Assembly: GCA_003565035.1 (NCBI GenBank)
Contig: PXDP01000147.1
Span: 1-7,519 of the forward strand
Origin: PVC group bacterium
Lineage (GTDB): Bacteria > Verrucomicrobiota > Kiritimatiellia > SS1-B-03-39 > UBA6053
Direction of reading: 5' to 3'
DNA: 7,519 nucleotides
The stretch's first letter is position 1, and the number at the start of each line of letters is the position of its first letter. The translations under genes and the position numbers were made by a program. Shown piece after piece: positions 6,376-7,519 of this stretch. The notes under the pieces are model-generated. The model saw nothing but the letters and a program-made list of their open reading frames with translations, made no database searches and was not told where the DNA came from.

Positions 6376-7123
6376 GGTCAAGAGCCTTTCTGATGTGAAG
6401 AAGCAACGCATCCGGTGAAGAGGATGCCTGAAACGAAAACGGTTCCGCTACCGCCAAAACACCGAGGTATTCCCCCCGGAAATGAATCGCCACCGCAGCC
6501 CGGCGCACCACCTTGCTGTTGAAGGCCCGGTCCGCGGCCGCACCCTCCCGGCGGGTCATCCGCACCGCCCTCGCCACCGTGGCGGTCTGAATCTCCCGCC
6601 GATGACCATTCCGGCTGTACCGCCAGAACTCCCCGTCCGGCTGCGGTGCCGCCGGATCAAAGGCATACCCCAGCCGGGCCACCGCATCCACCTCCTCCCC
6701 CCAGGATCTCAGAAACCCCGGCCGGGCCATCACCTGAATCTCCCCGCCGCCCAGCCGCTGATCCCGCAAAGCCATCCCCTCCTCCACCCCGCGATACCAT
6801 TCCACCGTCAGGCCTGTCGCCCCGGAAACCGCATCCATCAACCCGGTCCGGAACCGTTCCTGTTCACCCGCCAGCCCCACATTCGCCACCAGCATCATCT
6901 TCGCCGCCCACTCTGTCCGCGAACGCTGCTCCACCAGACCCAACTGCTCCAGCGTGCGCAAATGGCGCAACAGGCTGCTCTTCGCCGATCCGACCGATGC
7001 CGAAAGCGCATCCAGCGACATCGGCCCTGCATCATTCAGAGTCCGCAACGCGAGAATGCCCAGCGCCAACGCCGGGGTGATAAAGTCTTTTTCTTGAAAT
7101 TCCATATTTGGAATGCATTCCAT
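6356..7123 (-). CDS. IclR-like transcriptional regulator
   Basis: This 255-residue protein has an N-terminal winged helix at ~15-67 with the IclR pattern: TPALALGILALRTL, then SLDALSASVGSAKSSLLRHLRTLEQLGLVEQ as the helix-turn-helix. The rest (~75-255) has the length of the IclR effector-binding domain and ends with VVRRAAVAIHFRGEYLGVLAVAEP (206-228), like the family's GAF-type final strands. The middle is divergent, so the ligand cannot be guessed. The frame is open to an ATG at 7474, but residues upstream of 7123 overlap the divergent kinase gene and are not family-like. Two starts are credible, 7123 and 7105 (249 residues). Neither has a clear Shine-Dalgarno, and both ATGs lie inside the palindromic operator candidate at 7097-7134, which suggests autoregulation. 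Its 3' end overlaps the sulfatase start, so the sulfatase is probably co-expressed and under its control. Confidence 0.8.
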   Translation of the reverse strand: MECIPNMEFQEKDFITPALALGILALRTLNDAGPMSLDALSASVGSAKSSLLRHLRTLEQLGLVEQRSRTEWAAKMMLVANVGLAGEQERFRTGLMDAVSGATGLTVEWYRGVEEGMALRDQRLGGGEIQVMARPGFLRSWGEEVDAVARLGYAFDPAAPQPDGEFWRYSRNGHRREIQTATVARAVRMTRREGAAADRAFNSKVVRRAAVAIHFRGEYLGVLAVAEPFSFQASSSPDALLLHIRKALDHANFIH

Positions 7124-7134
7124 ATATGGAATTT
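7097..7134. promoter_or_regulatory. Nested palindromic operator candidate over the regulator start
   Basis: TTCCATATATGGAA at 7118-7131 is a perfect 14-bp palindrome. TTCCATATTTGGAA at 7100-7113 is the same site with one mismatched pair. They are joined by TGCA with an 18-bp centre-to-centre distance. The whole 38 bp is also an inverted repeat, with 18 of 19 pairs matching about 7115/7116. TTCC/GGAA half-sites resemble known IclR-family operators such as that of E. coli IclR. The element contains both possible start codons of the regulator gene and lies ~83 bp upstream of the divergent kinase gene. Confidence 0.65.
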
Positions 7135-7216
7135 TGATAAAGGCAAGAGGAAACACTTGAGATCCGTTCCGGATTTGTTCACGGTAATATTTTAACCCAC
7201 CCTTCCCCAAACCCCC

Positions 7217-7519
7217 ATGCTCTCCCACGAAAAGCCCCCGCCTCTCTGCCCAACCACCCTCCGTTCTTTTACCCAAGTCCGTGAAGCCATTGAGGACAAG
7301 GCCTCCCGGCAGACCGTCCCCCTGCTCGTCGGTATCGGTGGTCCCGGCGGCTGCGGAAAAAGCACCCTCACCCGCTGGCTGTTGCATCAGCTTACCGAAG
7401 CCGAAATCCTCTCCCTCGATGACTTCCGGCTCCCCCGCGACCTGCGCCCCGCCCATGCCCGCTTCGGGTCCCATCCGGAGGCGAACGACCTGCCGCGCCT
7501 CCGCGACACCCTCGCCGCC
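7217..7519 (+). CDS. Uridine kinase-like P-loop kinase, 5' part (3' truncated by window)
   Basis: The first 101 residues are visible and the frame is open to the right edge. After a ~38-residue leader (MLSHEKPPPLCPTTLRSF...), VPLLVGIGGPGGCGKSTLTRW carries a P-loop (GGPGGCGKST, about residues 42-51) for ATP. Then come LSLDDFRLPRD and GSHPEANDLPRLRDTL, which resemble the D-D-F-Y and HP-A-D segments of the uridine kinase/phosphoribulokinase family, where the aspartates and following residues contact the phosphate acceptor. The acceptor is unknown; uridine, glycerate, fructose or another sugar alcohol are all possible. A stop at 7193 makes the ATG at 7217 the only good start, yet the preceding bases are pyrimidine-rich with no Shine-Dalgarno. 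It is divergent from the regulator gene, with 93 bp between the starts, so it may be controlled from the same operator. Confidence 0.75.
   Translation, partial: MLSHEKPPPLCPTTLRSFTQVREAIEDKASRQTVPLLVGIGGPGGCGKSTLTRWLLHQLTEAEILSLDDFRLPRDLRPAHARFGSHPEANDLPRLRDTLAA

Noticed and set aside
7124..7474. 117-residue N-terminal extension of the IclR-like regulator
   Set aside because: It overlaps the divergent P-loop kinase on the other strand, is glycine-rich without IclR similarity, and would place the operator deep inside the gene.

Overview
The window is a gene-dense, GC-rich bacterial segment with short spacers and overlapping neighbours. The mix of genes fits a member of the PVC group (Verrucomicrobiota, Kiritimatiellota or Lentisphaerota): a TPR-tailed protein that resembles the end of a DUF2723 membrane protein, a Shine-Dalgarno-led grpE-dnaJ operon, and a cytosolic-type formylglycine sulfatase beside an IclR-like regulator. 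Lineage is an inference from gene content only. No RNA genes, insertion sequences, CRISPR arrays or phage genes were seen.

Layout. 1-953 (+) is the 3' end of a large gene, probably of the DUF2723 membrane-protein type, with a soluble TPR-like tail. It converges on and overlaps a minus-strand chaperone operon, grpE-dnaJ-rsmE (3608 down to 935), whose genes are spaced for translational coupling (TAATG between grpE and dnaJ, 2 bp between dnaJ and rsmE). A 202-bp divergent intergenic region (3609-3810) holds two symmetric DNA elements and candidate promoters in both directions. To its right is a plus-strand pterin pair (3811-4913): a PTR1/FolM-type short-chain reductase overlapping folB (dihydroneopterin aldolase) by ATGA. 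folB converges on a minus-strand sulfatase (4921-6375) with 7 bp between them. The sulfatase start overlaps the end of an IclR-like regulator gene (6356-7123). The regulator's start codon lies inside a nested palindromic operator candidate (7097-7134). Divergent from it, at 7217, the 5' part of a uridine-kinase-like P-loop gene runs off the window.

How the genes work together. GrpE and DnaJ are the nucleotide-exchange factor and J-protein co-chaperones of DnaK, which is not here. RsmE methylates 16S rRNA. FolB makes 6-hydroxymethyl-dihydropterin for folate synthesis, and the coupled reductase has the catalytic Asp-Tyr-Lys set of pteridine reductases, so the pair may handle pterin reduction. 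The regulator and sulfatase look like one transcription unit. Their operator faces the kinase gene as well, so the three may form one regulated locus with an unknown substrate. The most interesting non-coding signals are the nested palindrome at 7097-7134 and the pair of symmetric elements between grpE and the pterin genes. No clearly novel multi-gene system was identified.
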